The notes: generated from the letters alone by a model not told the origin. A stretch of 64,000 nt of DNA from Hungatella hathewayi (GCA_025149285.1 CP102274.1:2247501-2311500); one strand, 5' to 3'. Numbered from the stretch's first letter, positions 44,690 through 53,788 are shown. Translations and numbers: made by a program.

Positions 44690-46007
44690 TCTCGGCCTGA
44701 AAGTCGTTTCTCTCGTTCTTGCCTTTGTTATCTGGATGGCGATTGTCAATATCTCTAATCCAGTTGTCTCCGGACAGCCGTTTACGATTCCGGTGGACGT
44801 TCGCAATGAGGAAATCCTGGATAATGCCAATCTGACATATGAAATTGTCGAAAAGGACAGCGTTACGGTGAATTACCAGGTAAATACGAGAAACAGTTCC
44901 CTGTTTCGGGCCTCCGATTTCAGCGCGTATATTGATTTAAAGGACTATAACGATGTGACTGGCGCAGTGCCGATTACCATAGAGGTGAATAAAAACAAGG
45001 AATCCCTGATCAGAGACGGGGAAGTGACGGCCAAGCCGATGGTTCTCCATGTAAAGACAGAAGCCATGCAGAACAAGAAATTCGACTTAAAGGTGAATTA
45101 CGTCGGAGAAGTGGAAGACGGTTATGCGTCGGGAATTACCACCCTGTCCTCCGATTACGTGGTAGCCCGCGGTCCGGAATCCGTGATTGGCCAGATTGCT
45201 TCCATCGGTGTGGAAATCAGCCGGGAAGGCGCTAATGCAGATCTGGAGGGCGATGTAGTACCCAAATGTTACGATGCCAACGATAAAGAATTGACGGATC
45301 TCGGAGATAAGCTGACAATTACTCCGAACACCATTCATTATAATATGGCAATCCTGAAAGCAAAGGAACTGACCCTGAATTTTGAAGTGAAAGGGACAGT
45401 CGCTCCGGGATACCGGTTCACAGGAGTGGACAGTGATTTAAAATCTGTTCCTGTAGTAGCGACGAAGTCCGTGCTGGCGTCAGTCAATGCGCTTTCCATC
45501 GCGGATGATAAGCTTACCATTGAAGGTGCGACTGCAGATAAGGTGATCCATCTCGATCTGAACAATTATCTGCCGCCGAGTACGGCGATTGTTCCGAACG
45601 CTCAGAGTGAGGTAACAGTTACCCTGAAGGTAGAACCGCTGACTACAAAGTCCTATACTCTGAATCTGGCCGAACTGGCCAGCCGCGGTACCGACCCCGA
45701 TTATGAGTATACCTTCAGCAGAGACAGCGTGGATGTAAATATCAGGGGGCTGAAGGAGGATCTGGATACACTGGATGTCAGTGATTTGAATGCCGTGCTC
45801 GATATGACTGGCCTTGAGCCTGGAACCCATCCGGGAAAGCTTGCTTTCGAGGTGGGAGAAGGATTTGAAGTGGTGAATTATTCTGACTTTGATGTGATGG
45901 TTGTTGCTGATGGTGAGGATGAGAGCGAAGGTCCCGGACAGACGACTGCTGACCAGGGGACAGATGAACCGGCAACCGCCGGCACTTCAAAAAAAGCAGC
46001 AGAATAA
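44667..46007 (+). CDS. cdaR: CdaA regulatory protein CdaR (YbbR-domain protein)
   Basis: 446 residues. One membrane helix at about 8-28 (LKVVSLVLAFVIWMAIVNI) and then about four extracytoplasmic YbbR repeats (recurring patterns such as LKVNYVGEVEDGYASG, LNFEVKGTVAPGYRFTG and LNLAELASRGTDPDYEYT). The C-terminal 35 residues are acidic, Thr/Gly-rich and probably disordered. CdaR contacts and modulates CdaA through the membrane. Its start lies within cdaA. ptsH follows 27 bases after its stop. Confidence 0.94.
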   Translation: MKEKLLNNLGLKVVSLVLAFVIWMAIVNISNPVVSGQPFTIPVDVRNEEILDNANLTYEIVEKDSVTVNYQVNTRNSSLFRASDFSAYIDLKDYNDVTGAVPITIEVNKNKESLIRDGEVTAKPMVLHVKTEAMQNKKFDLKVNYVGEVEDGYASGITTLSSDYVVARGPESVIGQIASIGVEISREGANADLEGDVVPKCYDANDKELTDLGDKLTITPNTIHYNMAILKAKELTLNFEVKGTVAPGYRFTGVDSDLKSVPVVATKSVLASVNALSIADDKLTIEGATADKVIHLDLNNYLPPSTAIVPNAQSEVTVTLKVEPLTTKSYTLNLAELASRGTDPDYEYTFSRDSVDVNIRGLKEDLDTLDVSDLNAVLDMTGLEPGTHPGKLAFEVGEGFEVVNYSDFDVMVVADGEDESEGPGQTTADQGTDEPATAGTSKKAAE

Positions 46008-46034
46008 GAATGACGATGTGTGGAGGGAAATAAT

Positions 46035-46298
46035 ATGGTCAGTGCTAAAGTTGTCATAAAGAATCCTACCGGCCTTCATTTAAGACCGGCAGGGATTCTT
46101 TGTAAGGAAGCTATGAACTTCAAGTCTTCGGTGAATTTTCGTTTTAAGAATACCACCGCCAATGCAAAGAGCGTACTCAGCGTATTGGGCGCCTGCGTAA
46201 AAAGCGGCGATGAGATTGAATTCGTCTGTGAGGGAGTGGACGAAAAGGAGGCTCTGGCTGCCATGGTTCAGGCTGTCGAAGACGGACTGGGCGAATAA
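46035..46298 (+). CDS. ptsH: HPr phosphocarrier protein
   Basis: 87 residues from ATG 46035 with GGAGGG upstream. His15 in PTGLHLRPAG is the site phosphorylated by Enzyme I, and Ser46 in NAKSVLSVLG is the regulatory site phosphorylated by HPr kinase in Firmicutes; both fall at the classical positions. The residues around Ser46 (KSVLSVLGA rather than KSIMGVMS) differ somewhat from Bacillus HPr. It lies between cdaR and ptsI on the same strand with short gaps. Confidence 0.95.
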   Translation: MVSAKVVIKNPTGLHLRPAGILCKEAMNFKSSVNFRFKNTTANAKSVLSVLGACVKSGDEIEFVCEGVDEKEALAAMVQAVEDGLGE

Positions 46299-46330
46299 AT
46301 CTATTTTATAATTAATAAGGAGGTCTTGTT

Positions 46331-48037
46331 ATGATGAAAGGAACAAGCGCATCTGCAGGTATCGGCATTGGGAAAGCCGCTATCGTGGAAGAGACAGAAC
46401 TGGTAATTAAGAAGGAGACGATCTCAGACGCAGCAGCCGAGAAGGAACGCTTCCAGGCAGCCTTAAAACAGGCGATGGAGGAGACGGAGGCTCTGGCGAA
46501 GGATCTGGCCACGAGAGTGGGGGAGAAGGAGGCGGAGATTTTAAACGGCCACTTAATGCTTCTTTCGGATCCAATGCTGACAGGTGAGATTGAGAACACG
46601 ATTGCAGGGGAGAATGCATGCAGTGAATACGCCATCGAGAATGTCTGCAACATGTATGCCGATATGTTTGCCTCCATGGGAGACGAGCTGATGCAGCAGA
46701 GAGCAACCGACATGCGTGATATTAAGACGCGTATGCAGAAAATCTTACTCGGTGTCAGTTCCGTGGATATCGCCTCATTGCCGGCAGGCAGCGTCATCGT
46801 TGCGAAGGATTTGACCCCATCCATGACGGCCGGCATCAATCCGGCAAATGTCTGTGGGATTGTAACAGAGTTAGGCGGAAAGACCTCTCACAGCGCGATT
46901 CTGGCAAGAGCCCTGGAGATTCCGGCAGTGGTTGCGGTGGAGGGCTTTTTAAACAGTGTGAAAGATGGAGACACCGTGGTTCTGGACGGCTCGGAAGGCG
47001 TTGTATTTGTGAATCCGGAGGAAGCTGTCACTGCGGAATATGAGGCAAAGAGAACCGCTTATTTAAAAGAAAAGAAGGAACTGGATCAGTACATTGGCAA
47101 GCCAACCGTAACAAAGGATGGCGTTACCATCGAACTGGTGGCCAATATCGGAAAACCGGAGGATGTGGATAAGGTTCTTCAGTATGATGCAGAAGGAATC
47201 GGCCTGTTCCGTACAGAATTTCTGTTTATGGACCGGAATTCCATGCCGACGGAGGACGAGCAGTTCGAAGCGTACCAGAAGGTAGCCATCGCCATGAACG
47301 GCAAGCCGGTGATTATCCGTACACTGGATATCGGCGGTGACAAAGAGATTCCTTATATGGGATTAAAGAAAGATGAGAATCCATTCCTGGGATACCGGGC
47401 CATCCGTTTCTGCCTGGACCGCAGGGAAGATGTATACAGACCGCAGCTTCGTGCACTCCTGCGCGCGAGTGCGTTCGGCAATATCAAGATTATGGTTCCG
47501 ATGGTAACCTGTCTGGAGGAATTCCGGGAAGCAAAGGCAATGATTGAAGAAATCAAGGCAGAGCTGGATTCCAGGGGAATTGCCTATAAGAAAGATATCC
47601 AGGTGGGTATCATGGTGGAGACAGCAGCAGCCTCCTTAATGGCGGATGCGTTTGCAAAGGAAGTAGATTTCTTCAGCATCGGAACGAATGACTTAACGCA
47701 GTATACCATGTCGGTGGACAGAGGAAATGATAAGGTATCTTATCTGTATTCGCCGCTGAATCCTGCCGTACTCCGCAGCATCCGCCACATCATTCAGTGC
47801 GGACGGAAAGAGGGGATCATGGTCGGAATGTGCGGGGAAGCAGCCAGCGATCCGCTGATGATTCCGCTGCTGCTGGCATTTGGCTTAAATGAGTTCAGTA
47901 TGAGCGCTTCCGCAGTCTTAAACGCCAGAAAGCTGATCACGGGCTACAGCATCGCAGAACTGCAGGCCATTGCTGATAAAGCCATGTCATTCGTGACAGC
48001 GGGCGAAGTCGAGGCATACATGCGCGAACAGCAGTGA
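46331..48037 (+). CDS. ptsI: PTS Enzyme I (phosphoenolpyruvate-protein phosphotransferase)
   Basis: 568 residues, the normal length. AAGGAGGTC precedes ATG 46331. N-terminal HPr-binding helices, then the phospho-histidine domain with His187 in LGGKTSHSAILARAL, then the PEP-binding barrel with LFRTEFLFMDR, TLDIGGDKEIPY, EIKAELDSRGIAY and a catalytic Cys in VGMCGEAASD. It passes phosphate from PEP to HPr for all PTS sugars. Lying 32 bases after ptsH, it completes the general PTS pair. Confidence 0.96.
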   Translation: MMKGTSASAGIGIGKAAIVEETELVIKKETISDAAAEKERFQAALKQAMEETEALAKDLATRVGEKEAEILNGHLMLLSDPMLTGEIENTIAGENACSEYAIENVCNMYADMFASMGDELMQQRATDMRDIKTRMQKILLGVSSVDIASLPAGSVIVAKDLTPSMTAGINPANVCGIVTELGGKTSHSAILARALEIPAVVAVEGFLNSVKDGDTVVLDGSEGVVFVNPEEAVTAEYEAKRTAYLKEKKELDQYIGKPTVTKDGVTIELVANIGKPEDVDKVLQYDAEGIGLFRTEFLFMDRNSMPTEDEQFEAYQKVAIAMNGKPVIIRTLDIGGDKEIPYMGLKKDENPFLGYRAIRFCLDRREDVYRPQLRALLRASAFGNIKIMVPMVTCLEEFREAKAMIEEIKAELDSRGIAYKKDIQVGIMVETAAASLMADAFAKEVDFFSIGTNDLTQYTMSVDRGNDKVSYLYSPLNPAVLRSIRHIIQCGRKEGIMVGMCGEAASDPLMIPLLLAFGLNEFSMSASAVLNARKLITGYSIAELQAIADKAMSFVTAGEVEAYMREQQ

Positions 48038-48140
48038 GCAGTGCGAAAAAGAGCGAATGCCCGCGACCGACACGAAGCGGAGCGGAGTCGAGGTGCACTG
48101 CAAAGTAAAAGCTGAATTTACGAATTATAAAATCCTGAAA

Positions 48141-48173
48141 GGAAGGCAGCTGTCGCATTGGCGGCTGCCTTCC
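48141..48173 (+). terminator. Strong hairpin between ptsI and the polymerase gene
   Basis: GGAAGGCAGC (48141-48150) and GCTGCCTTCC (48164-48173) form a perfect 10-bp stem with a 13-base loop. There is no T-run, and the hairpin ends 25 bases before the next ATG, so it could be a weak terminator or a leader structure. Confidence 0.5.
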
Positions 48174-48197
48174 TGTGATGAAGGAGAGTAATTAATT

Positions 48198-49490
48198 ATG
48201 GGTGTTTATCTGATTTGTTACGCAGCCAGTTATCTGTTTGCGAGGGCGGGGTATTACTGGCTTTCGGGCCTTGTTTTAATCCTGGCTGCGCTCTGGCTGT
48301 ACTGGTATGATTACAGGAGGACGGAGAATATCATTCATCTTCGCGGCCTTTTTTCCCTGTTCTGGGTTGGCGGCCAGGGGATTGCGTGTCTGAAGCTGTC
48401 TGAGCTTTCGTCGGACTGGAATATTGTCACCTGGCTCTGTTTCCTGGCGGCGCTTTTGGGCTTCTGGGTGACGTATGAGTTTTTGATGCGGGCACAGGGC
48501 GAGTCGGGAGGCCAGCGCTCCAGATGGTTTAATTTCCAGGGATATGAGAGGCCGCTGTTCTGGTCTATGGTCATCGTTACCGCGGTGTCTCTGGGCGCGT
48601 TTCTGGCAGAGGCTCTGATCCTGGGATTCGTTCCGTTTTTCGTGCGGGGCGTACCGCATGCCTATTCGACCTTCCATATCACGGGAGTCCACTATTTTAC
48701 GGTCTCATGCGTTCTGGTACCGGCCTTGTCCGTGCTCTATTTCTGCATTGAGCAGGGACGGAACGGTGTGCGTATGGTGCTGGTAATCCTTATGGACATC
48801 CTTGCCTGTGCGATTCCGGTTCTCTGCGTCTCCAGGTTCCAGCTGATTCTGGCTGTGGGACTGGCCGTGCTCACGTATATTGCCATGGACAACCGGCTGA
48901 AGATTTCCTATGCCATAGGTCTGGTGCTGGGAATGATACCGATCTATGTGCTGCTGACCTTTGCGAGAGGCCATGACGTCTCGTATCTGAATGGGATATT
49001 CCAGATGAAAAACAGCGAGATGCCGATCTTTATCACGCAGCCGTACATGTATATCGCCAACAACTATGATAACTTTAACTGCATGGTGGAATGGCTTCCA
49101 TCCCACACCTTCGGCCTTCGGATGCTGTTTCCCTTATGGGCGCTGACCGGGCTTAAGTTCCTGGTGCCATCCCTGGTGGATTTTCCCATCTATGTGACGA
49201 AGGAAGAACTGACGACGGTCACGCTGTTTTACGATTCCTTCTATGATTTCGGAATCGTCGGCGTCGTTCTGTTCGCCTGTATTCTGGGTATGGCTGCATT
49301 TCTGCTGGTCCGGATGATGAAGCGGATACGCAATCCGGTGGGATATCTGTTTTATGCCCAGTTTGCCATGTATCTGGTGTTGTCTTTTTTCACCACATGG
49401 TTCAGCAATCCGGCTACCTGGTTTTATTTGATCGTGACAGGCCTGCTTTGGGGCTTTTGTTCCTGGCGTAATGACGGAAGACACGGGTAA
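48198..49490 (+). CDS. Wzy-like oligosaccharide repeat unit polymerase
   Basis: 430 residues with about 12 membrane segments and a larger outside loop at about 270-320 (FARGHDVSYLNGIFQMKNSE, NNYDNFNCMVEWLP). This fits O-antigen/oligosaccharide repeat unit polymerase proteins that join lipid-linked repeat units outside the membrane. No glycosyltransferase or flippase gene is adjacent, so it is an orphan relative to a surface polysaccharide locus. AAGGAGAG precedes ATG 48198. Family assignment rests on topology and loop motifs, since Wzy proteins are poorly conserved. Confidence 0.78.
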   Translation: MGVYLICYAASYLFARAGYYWLSGLVLILAALWLYWYDYRRTENIIHLRGLFSLFWVGGQGIACLKLSELSSDWNIVTWLCFLAALLGFWVTYEFLMRAQGESGGQRSRWFNFQGYERPLFWSMVIVTAVSLGAFLAEALILGFVPFFVRGVPHAYSTFHITGVHYFTVSCVLVPALSVLYFCIEQGRNGVRMVLVILMDILACAIPVLCVSRFQLILAVGLAVLTYIAMDNRLKISYAIGLVLGMIPIYVLLTFARGHDVSYLNGIFQMKNSEMPIFITQPYMYIANNYDNFNCMVEWLPSHTFGLRMLFPLWALTGLKFLVPSLVDFPIYVTKEELTTVTLFYDSFYDFGIVGVVLFACILGMAAFLLVRMMKRIRNPVGYLFYAQFAMYLVLSFFTTWFSNPATWFYLIVTGLLWGFCSWRNDGRHG

Positions 49491-49522
49491 TCCTGAGAGG
49501 CGGGAGAATCCCGTGTCTTTCG
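49478..49522 (+). terminator. Terminator overlapping the polymerase stop codon
   Basis: AAGACACGGG (49478-49487) and CCCGTGTCTT (49510-49519) form a 10-bp stem, followed by TCG; the T-run is short. Confidence 0.5.
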
Positions 49523-49588
49523 CCTGTTATCCGGCATCAGGGCCTTGCGTATTTCGCAGGGCCGGTATTTACAGAAAGAGGAGTGAAA

Positions 49589-50602
49589 ATGGAAAAAGAA
49601 GATATCAGAGTAACACACGTTATTATACATATTCTGGATTCCACCGTGGGGACGGCGGTGATGTCGGGGGGCCTTTTAGAGCATGGTTCCGATTTTTCCG
49701 ATTTTGTGAGAAGCCATATTTACCGGGTGATGACCAGTGACGAGGGGAAATCCTGTCAGTTTGACGGCGATTCTCCGGTATACCAGATGGTCTCGGAGAT
49801 GGAGGAGGACACGTTTATCCAGAAGTCCCAGGAGATTGCCCAGAAGCTGTTTGACATCATGTATTCCAACATCGATATTCCGTCTGCGGATTTGATGGTA
49901 GCACGCTACGATGCGGGACAGCAGTGCGGCATTGCCCTGCTTAAGATGAATTACAAGTCATCCTATACCCATATGACAAACTATACGGAAAATGGAAACT
50001 GCAACGACATTATCCGGCAGAATGCTATTCTTCCGGCGGAAAATCAGAAGCTGGCTGAGGCGTGCCTGATCGACTTAAATGATTATTCGCTGCGCGTGAT
50101 GGAGAAGAAGTATGAGGTTAACGGCGTGAAGACCAATTACTTTTCTCAGATGTTTCTGCAGTGCCACGGCAGCATGTCTCCGAAGACGGAGCTCTCTATC
50201 GTTACCAGGGCGGTGGAACAGGTTCAGAAGGGATACTATGATGAGTCGGAACAGTGGGAAGCCCATATGGAGGCGAAGAGCATCTTAAGCCAGGAACTGG
50301 CGGAACAGGGAACCATCGATATCCCGACCGTAGCGGAAAAGATATTCCACGAAAAACCGGAACTGAAGGAAGAATTTACGGAAAAGATGGAAAAATACAA
50401 TCTTTCAGAAAAACAGGTGACGCCTCAGAATCCTTCCACTACCAGAAAGTTTGAAAAGCAATATCTGACCACAGATACCGGAATTGAAATTAAGATTCCA
50501 ATGGAGGAATACCAGAACAGGAATTCTGTAGAATTTATCACAAATGCGGATGGGAGCATATCCGTGCTGATAAAAAACATCGGGAGTATTACCAGCAGGT
50601 AA
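49589..50602 (+). CDS. Nucleoid-associated protein (NdpA/YejK family)
   Basis: About 337 residues; ATG 49589 preferred over GTG 49583 because AGAGGAG sits directly before the GTG. It matches the 37-kDa nucleoid-associated protein family (VIIHILDSTVGTAVMS start, MVARYDAGQQCGIALLKMNYK, NAILPAENQKLAEACLIDLND, and LSQELAEQGTIDIPTVAEKI with FHEKP). Members bind DNA or the nucleoid, and some clostridial relatives lie near defence or mobile genes, but nothing of that kind is near here. Cytoplasmic. The last codons overlap a long terminator hairpin. Confidence 0.88.
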   Translation: MEKEDIRVTHVIIHILDSTVGTAVMSGGLLEHGSDFSDFVRSHIYRVMTSDEGKSCQFDGDSPVYQMVSEMEEDTFIQKSQEIAQKLFDIMYSNIDIPSADLMVARYDAGQQCGIALLKMNYKSSYTHMTNYTENGNCNDIIRQNAILPAENQKLAEACLIDLNDYSLRVMEKKYEVNGVKTNYFSQMFLQCHGSMSPKTELSIVTRAVEQVQKGYYDESEQWEAHMEAKSILSQELAEQGTIDIPTVAEKIFHEKPELKEEFTEKMEKYNLSEKQVTPQNPSTTRKFEKQYLTTDTGIEIKIPMEEYQNRNSVEFITNADGSISVLIKNIGSITSR

Positions 50603-50623
50603 TATTCCCGATGTTTTTTATCA
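50568..50623. terminator. Long bidirectional terminator overlapping the 3' end of the nucleoid-protein gene
   Basis: A 26-bp stem with one mismatch (TGATAAAAAACATCGGGA and onward, against its complement) and a 4-base AGCA loop. A/T-rich outer stem arms supply T-runs on both strands, between convergent genes. Confidence 0.92.
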
Positions 50624-50644
50624 CGGAACAGTATTTCTGTTCTA

Positions 50645-51667
50645 TCAGTCCCGGCTGTCATCGGAGGTGTCATCCTGTTCTGCGTCAGGCAGTTCTTCAG
50701 ACTTCCGGGGAGCGGATGATCTGACTTTTTCTTCTTCTGAAATCCGGTAAATCTTCCGGTTATGATGCCGTACTGCCGAAAGGATGACTGCTGCGATGAC
50801 AGCCAGCGGAATCCAGAACGGACAGGTGGTGATAATGAAGATCAGGAGATTCGTCAGGGCCGTGATCAGGGACTCGAAGTTTTTTGCAAGCCCGTTTTTC
50901 ATTCTCGTTCCGGCTGATTCCGGGGCGGCGGGCGTATAACTTGTTACCTCTGCGATGTTTAAATAGACGGTACTGTAGTCTACCTGGTTGTCATAGAGAC
51001 GAAGCTGGGATTCCATGGATTCCAGCTGATACCGGATATCGGAGAGACGCTGCTCCAGTGTGATGACGGTGTCGATGGACTCAGCTTTCTCCAAAAACTG
51101 CCAGATACGCTCCTGCTCGATTTCCAGTGATTTTTTCCGGCTTTCCATGTCACTGTACTGGAGCGTGACGTCCTGGGTGGATTCTGATTTGTTGGTGACA
51201 TTTCCGCTGTCACTGACGGCTCCCACAAAACGGTCCAGTTTATCGTCGGGAATACGTGCGGTGATGTTGGCGTACCGGGGAATGGGTTGGCCCCGATAGT
51301 TTAAGCTGGTGCCTGAGATATCAGACTGTTCTGTGTAGCCGCCCAGCTCAGACAGTTTGGCATTGACACCGGATATCATCCTGTCGAATTCCTCTGTCTC
51401 CACCTGCATGGTGATATTGCGGATCAGCTTGCGGCCTTCCGGCAGCTTCGGGGTACTGAAGGATTCTGTGTTCAGCGTGGTGCCGCCTTCCGCCTTCTGG
51501 GATGCATAGTCGTAACTCTCGGAATCGTTCGATACGGTTTCAGCGGCCGTTTCCGAGTAGGCCCCGGTTGTCTCTGCAACCATCACAGATTTGCTGGCTG
51601 CCCCGCATGCGGTGATTCCCACTGCGGCGGCAAAGAACGGAATTAAAAAATAAACCATTTTTTTCAT
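50645..51667 (-). CDS. DUF4349 lipoprotein
   Basis: 340 residues. A lipoprotein signal ends ITAC with Cys21. After a Ser/Thr-rich linker, residues 75-280 form the DUF4349 domain: RKLIRNITMQVETEEFDRM, GGYTEQSDISG, ANITARIPDDKLDRFV, and a coiled-coil of about 60 residues (SRKKSLEIEQERIWQFLEKA, LEQRLSDIRYQLESMESQL). A membrane segment at about 275-300 and a charged C-terminus follow, so the protein is anchored at both ends. Function unknown; such proteins are often linked to envelope stress or anti-sigma regulation. Start ATG 51665-51667 with GGGAGGAG upstream on the minus strand. Confidence 0.9.
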   Translation of the reverse strand: MKKMVYFLIPFFAAAVGITACGAASKSVMVAETTGAYSETAAETVSNDSESYDYASQKAEGGTTLNTESFSTPKLPEGRKLIRNITMQVETEEFDRMISGVNAKLSELGGYTEQSDISGTSLNYRGQPIPRYANITARIPDDKLDRFVGAVSDSGNVTNKSESTQDVTLQYSDMESRKKSLEIEQERIWQFLEKAESIDTVITLEQRLSDIRYQLESMESQLRLYDNQVDYSTVYLNIAEVTSYTPAAPESAGTRMKNGLAKNFESLITALTNLLIFIITTCPFWIPLAVIAAVILSAVRHHNRKIYRISEEEKVRSSAPRKSEELPDAEQDDTSDDSRD

Positions 51668-51942
51668 AATGATTCTCCTCCCTGAGAATGGATTGAATTT
51701 GGTTCTGATTAGAGAATACCATGGCGGAAAATGGATTGCAATGGAAGTAATAAAGGATTAAGAAAACATTAGATCTTTAGAAAAATATTAAGAAAAAATG
51801 AAAAAGAAACAGATAAAAACAAAATAGAAGAAAAAAAACGAACACTTGACAGTCTATATAAAAGGCGGTACCATAGTCTTATAAAAAAGGAATCGCACGG
51901 GATTTTTACGGGAGACTCCGGTGCGGGAAAGGGAGAAACAAG
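51668..51942 (+). promoter_or_regulatory. Promoter and leader of the cell-wall-binding protein gene
   Basis: TTGACA (51846-51851), 17 bases, TACCAT (51869-51874) on the plus strand. The leader contains a hairpin with CGCAC (51893-51897) against GTGCG (51920-51924), ahead of GGGAGAAAC. The remainder, 51720-51840, is A-rich and shows no gene. Confidence 0.6.
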
Positions 51943-52728
51943 ATGGGGAAAAAGTGGATAACGGCGGTTCTTGCCGCAGCGCTCAGCGTGGCGATGGCAT
52001 CATCGGCATTTGCAGGGACGTGGGAGAATCAGGAGGGAAGATGGAAGTATCACAACGATGACGGCAGCTATGCGGCAGCCCAGTGGGTCGAAGACCAGGG
52101 AAACTGGTATTACGTAGAGCAGGATGGCTTTATGAAGACCGGCTGGTATCAGGACGCAGCCGGAGTCTGGTACTATCTCGATGAGAATACGGGAGCCATG
52201 GCTTCCAATACTACCAGGAATATCGGGGGAACCGATTATACGTTTGACGGTTCCGGCGCGTGGATGCAGCCGCAGGTACGGTTGAATGACGGCTGGAACG
52301 GAACGACATATGTGAACCGGCTGATTGGATATCAGATCACGCTTCCGGATTCCTATCAGGCTGTTTCGGGAAATTCTGTTTCCCTGCCGGAAAATGCGCA
52401 GTATGACATGGTTGCAGCTGCACCGGATGGAAACAGCATCATTGTTACCGCGGTTATTAATATGTCCGAACTGGATGGAGAAAACTGGTCCGACGAGGAA
52501 CTGGCTTACTATTTTAAATACATATACAGAAGTGACAGCGATGTCATCGGTGCGTCATTCAACGATCTTGGCTTTGCAAAGATTACTCTGGTACAGAGTG
52601 AGGACGGGGTTGCCGACGTCTATTTCAGACGCTGCGGCTCCTATGTCCTGATGATCGAGACCGTGTTTATCCCGTCGAGATGGCAGGAGATTGATCAAAT
52701 TCTGCATACGATGAAGATCCCGGACTGA
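51943..52728 (+). CDS. Secreted cell-wall-binding protein with C-terminal domain of unknown function
   Basis: 261 residues. Signal peptide at about 1-24 (AVLAAALSVAMASSAFAG). Residues 27-108 contain choline-binding-type repeats (NWYYVEQDGFMKTGWYQD, GVWYYLDENTGAMA) and a related DYTFDGSGAWM unit that bind wall polymers. Residues 120-261 form a separate alpha/beta domain (LIGYQITLPDSYQAV, YDMVAAAPDGNSIIVTAVIN, YVLMIETVFIPSRW) resembling the PsbP-like or stress lipoprotein folds, but I cannot name it. Monocistronic with a strong promoter. The closing part of the repeats resembles that of the GH25 protein at 62716. Confidence 0.85.
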   Translation: MGKKWITAVLAAALSVAMASSAFAGTWENQEGRWKYHNDDGSYAAAQWVEDQGNWYYVEQDGFMKTGWYQDAAGVWYYLDENTGAMASNTTRNIGGTDYTFDGSGAWMQPQVRLNDGWNGTTYVNRLIGYQITLPDSYQAVSGNSVSLPENAQYDMVAAAPDGNSIIVTAVINMSELDGENWSDEELAYYFKYIYRSDSDVIGASFNDLGFAKITLVQSEDGVADVYFRRCGSYVLMIETVFIPSRWQEIDQILHTMKIPD

Positions 52729-52773
52729 CGGATCAGCAACTGTCACGTGTAAGTGAAGCAAAAGGCCCTTTCG

Positions 52774-52810
52774 GCAGGCAGCCTGGATAACGGGCTGCCT
52801 GCTTTACTTT
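52774..52810. terminator. Bidirectional terminator
   Basis: GCAGGCAGCC (52774-52783) and GGCTGCCTGC (52793-52802) with a 9-base loop, then TTTACTTT. It lies between convergent genes and touches the 3' end of the AraC gene. Confidence 0.82.
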
Positions 52811-53643
52811 TGCCTTGCATCGGAAGGCGTGGATTCAAAGTACTTCTTATACGCCCTGGAAAATGTAGAGTAGTTTTTAAAGCCGCAGTCAAAGCATACA
52901 CTTGTAACGGGTGTTCCGCTGCGAAGCAGATCACGCGCCAGAAGCAGGCGCTTTTCTGTTATGTAGCTGCCCAGAGTATAGCCGGTAGCCTGCTTAAATA
53001 AGTGCATCAGGTGGTAGCGGCTTAAGTAAGCGGCATCGGCGATCTGATCCACTGACAGATCTTCGGTCAGATGGCCGGAAATGTATTCCATGACCGCTGA
53101 GATTCTGCGGTCGCCGGTACCGGGAGAGAGATATTCCACCCGTCCGGTCAGGGCAGCGCGGTTTAGCTTGATCATAAATTCCAGAAATACTACCTGGCAG
53201 TACAGTTCTTTTGCATAGCCGTCGTGAGCGCAGGCGTATTCTAAGTCGGTGATGGTTTTGAACAGGCCGCTTTTCTCCAGGGAGTGAATCCGCAGCACGT
53301 TGGAACGGAGCTCCTTCGCTTTGTGGAAGCAGTCGCTTAAGTCATAGGTATCGGAACGGTAGGACGTGATGAAGCGGGGGGAGAGGTAGACGATGATCCG
53401 TTCATAGGGAACGGATGGATCGATGTCCGGTCTGTGTATATCATTATGGCTTACCAGCACGATATCATAGGGCTGCAGCTGATACTCCTGGCCTTCGATC
53501 CGGTAGGTGACACGGCCCCGTATGAAGATGATAATCTTATCAAAATCATGGTAGTGATATTCAAAATCCTGTTTTTTGGTATCGGTCAAATGGAACAGCC
53601 GGAAGTCGCTGTTTAAGTATCCTCTTTTTTCATAACCAGTCAT
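52804..53643 (-). CDS. AraC family transcriptional regulator
   Basis: 279 residues. The N-terminal cupin-like domain holds KQDFEYHYHDFDKIIIF and YQLQPYDIVLVSHNDIH; the C-terminal AraC helix-turn-helix pair (about 180-278) holds LSVDQIADAAYLSRYHLMHL, SVCFDCGFKNYSTFSRAYKK and YFESTPSDAR. It is transcribed away from the ddl/dapF-like operon with a 145-base shared region, so regulation of that operon is possible but not shown. Start ATG at 53641-53643; AAAGGAACC lies upstream on the minus strand. Confidence 0.88.
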   Translation of the reverse strand: MTGYEKRGYLNSDFRLFHLTDTKKQDFEYHYHDFDKIIIFIRGRVTYRIEGQEYQLQPYDIVLVSHNDIHRPDIDPSVPYERIIVYLSPRFITSYRSDTYDLSDCFHKAKELRSNVLRIHSLEKSGLFKTITDLEYACAHDGYAKELYCQVVFLEFMIKLNRAALTGRVEYLSPGTGDRRISAVMEYISGHLTEDLSVDQIADAAYLSRYHLMHLFKQATGYTLGSYITEKRLLLARDLLRSGTPVTSVCFDCGFKNYSTFSRAYKKYFESTPSDARQK

Positions 53644-53788
53644 AAGTTCAAGGTTCCTTTCGTCTGTTAGCTCTATTATACAGGAATAAACACAATATGC
53701 AATAAAAACAGCATAATATCGATAGAAGTGTTAAATAATGCTGATTATAATAAAGGGAAAGAAGATAGGACAAAAGAAGGGACACATA

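Noticed and set aside
49589..50602. Nucleoid-associated protein as part of a defence island
   Set aside because: Neighbours are a Wzy-like polymerase and a DUF4349 lipoprotein; no restriction, toxin or mobile gene is near.
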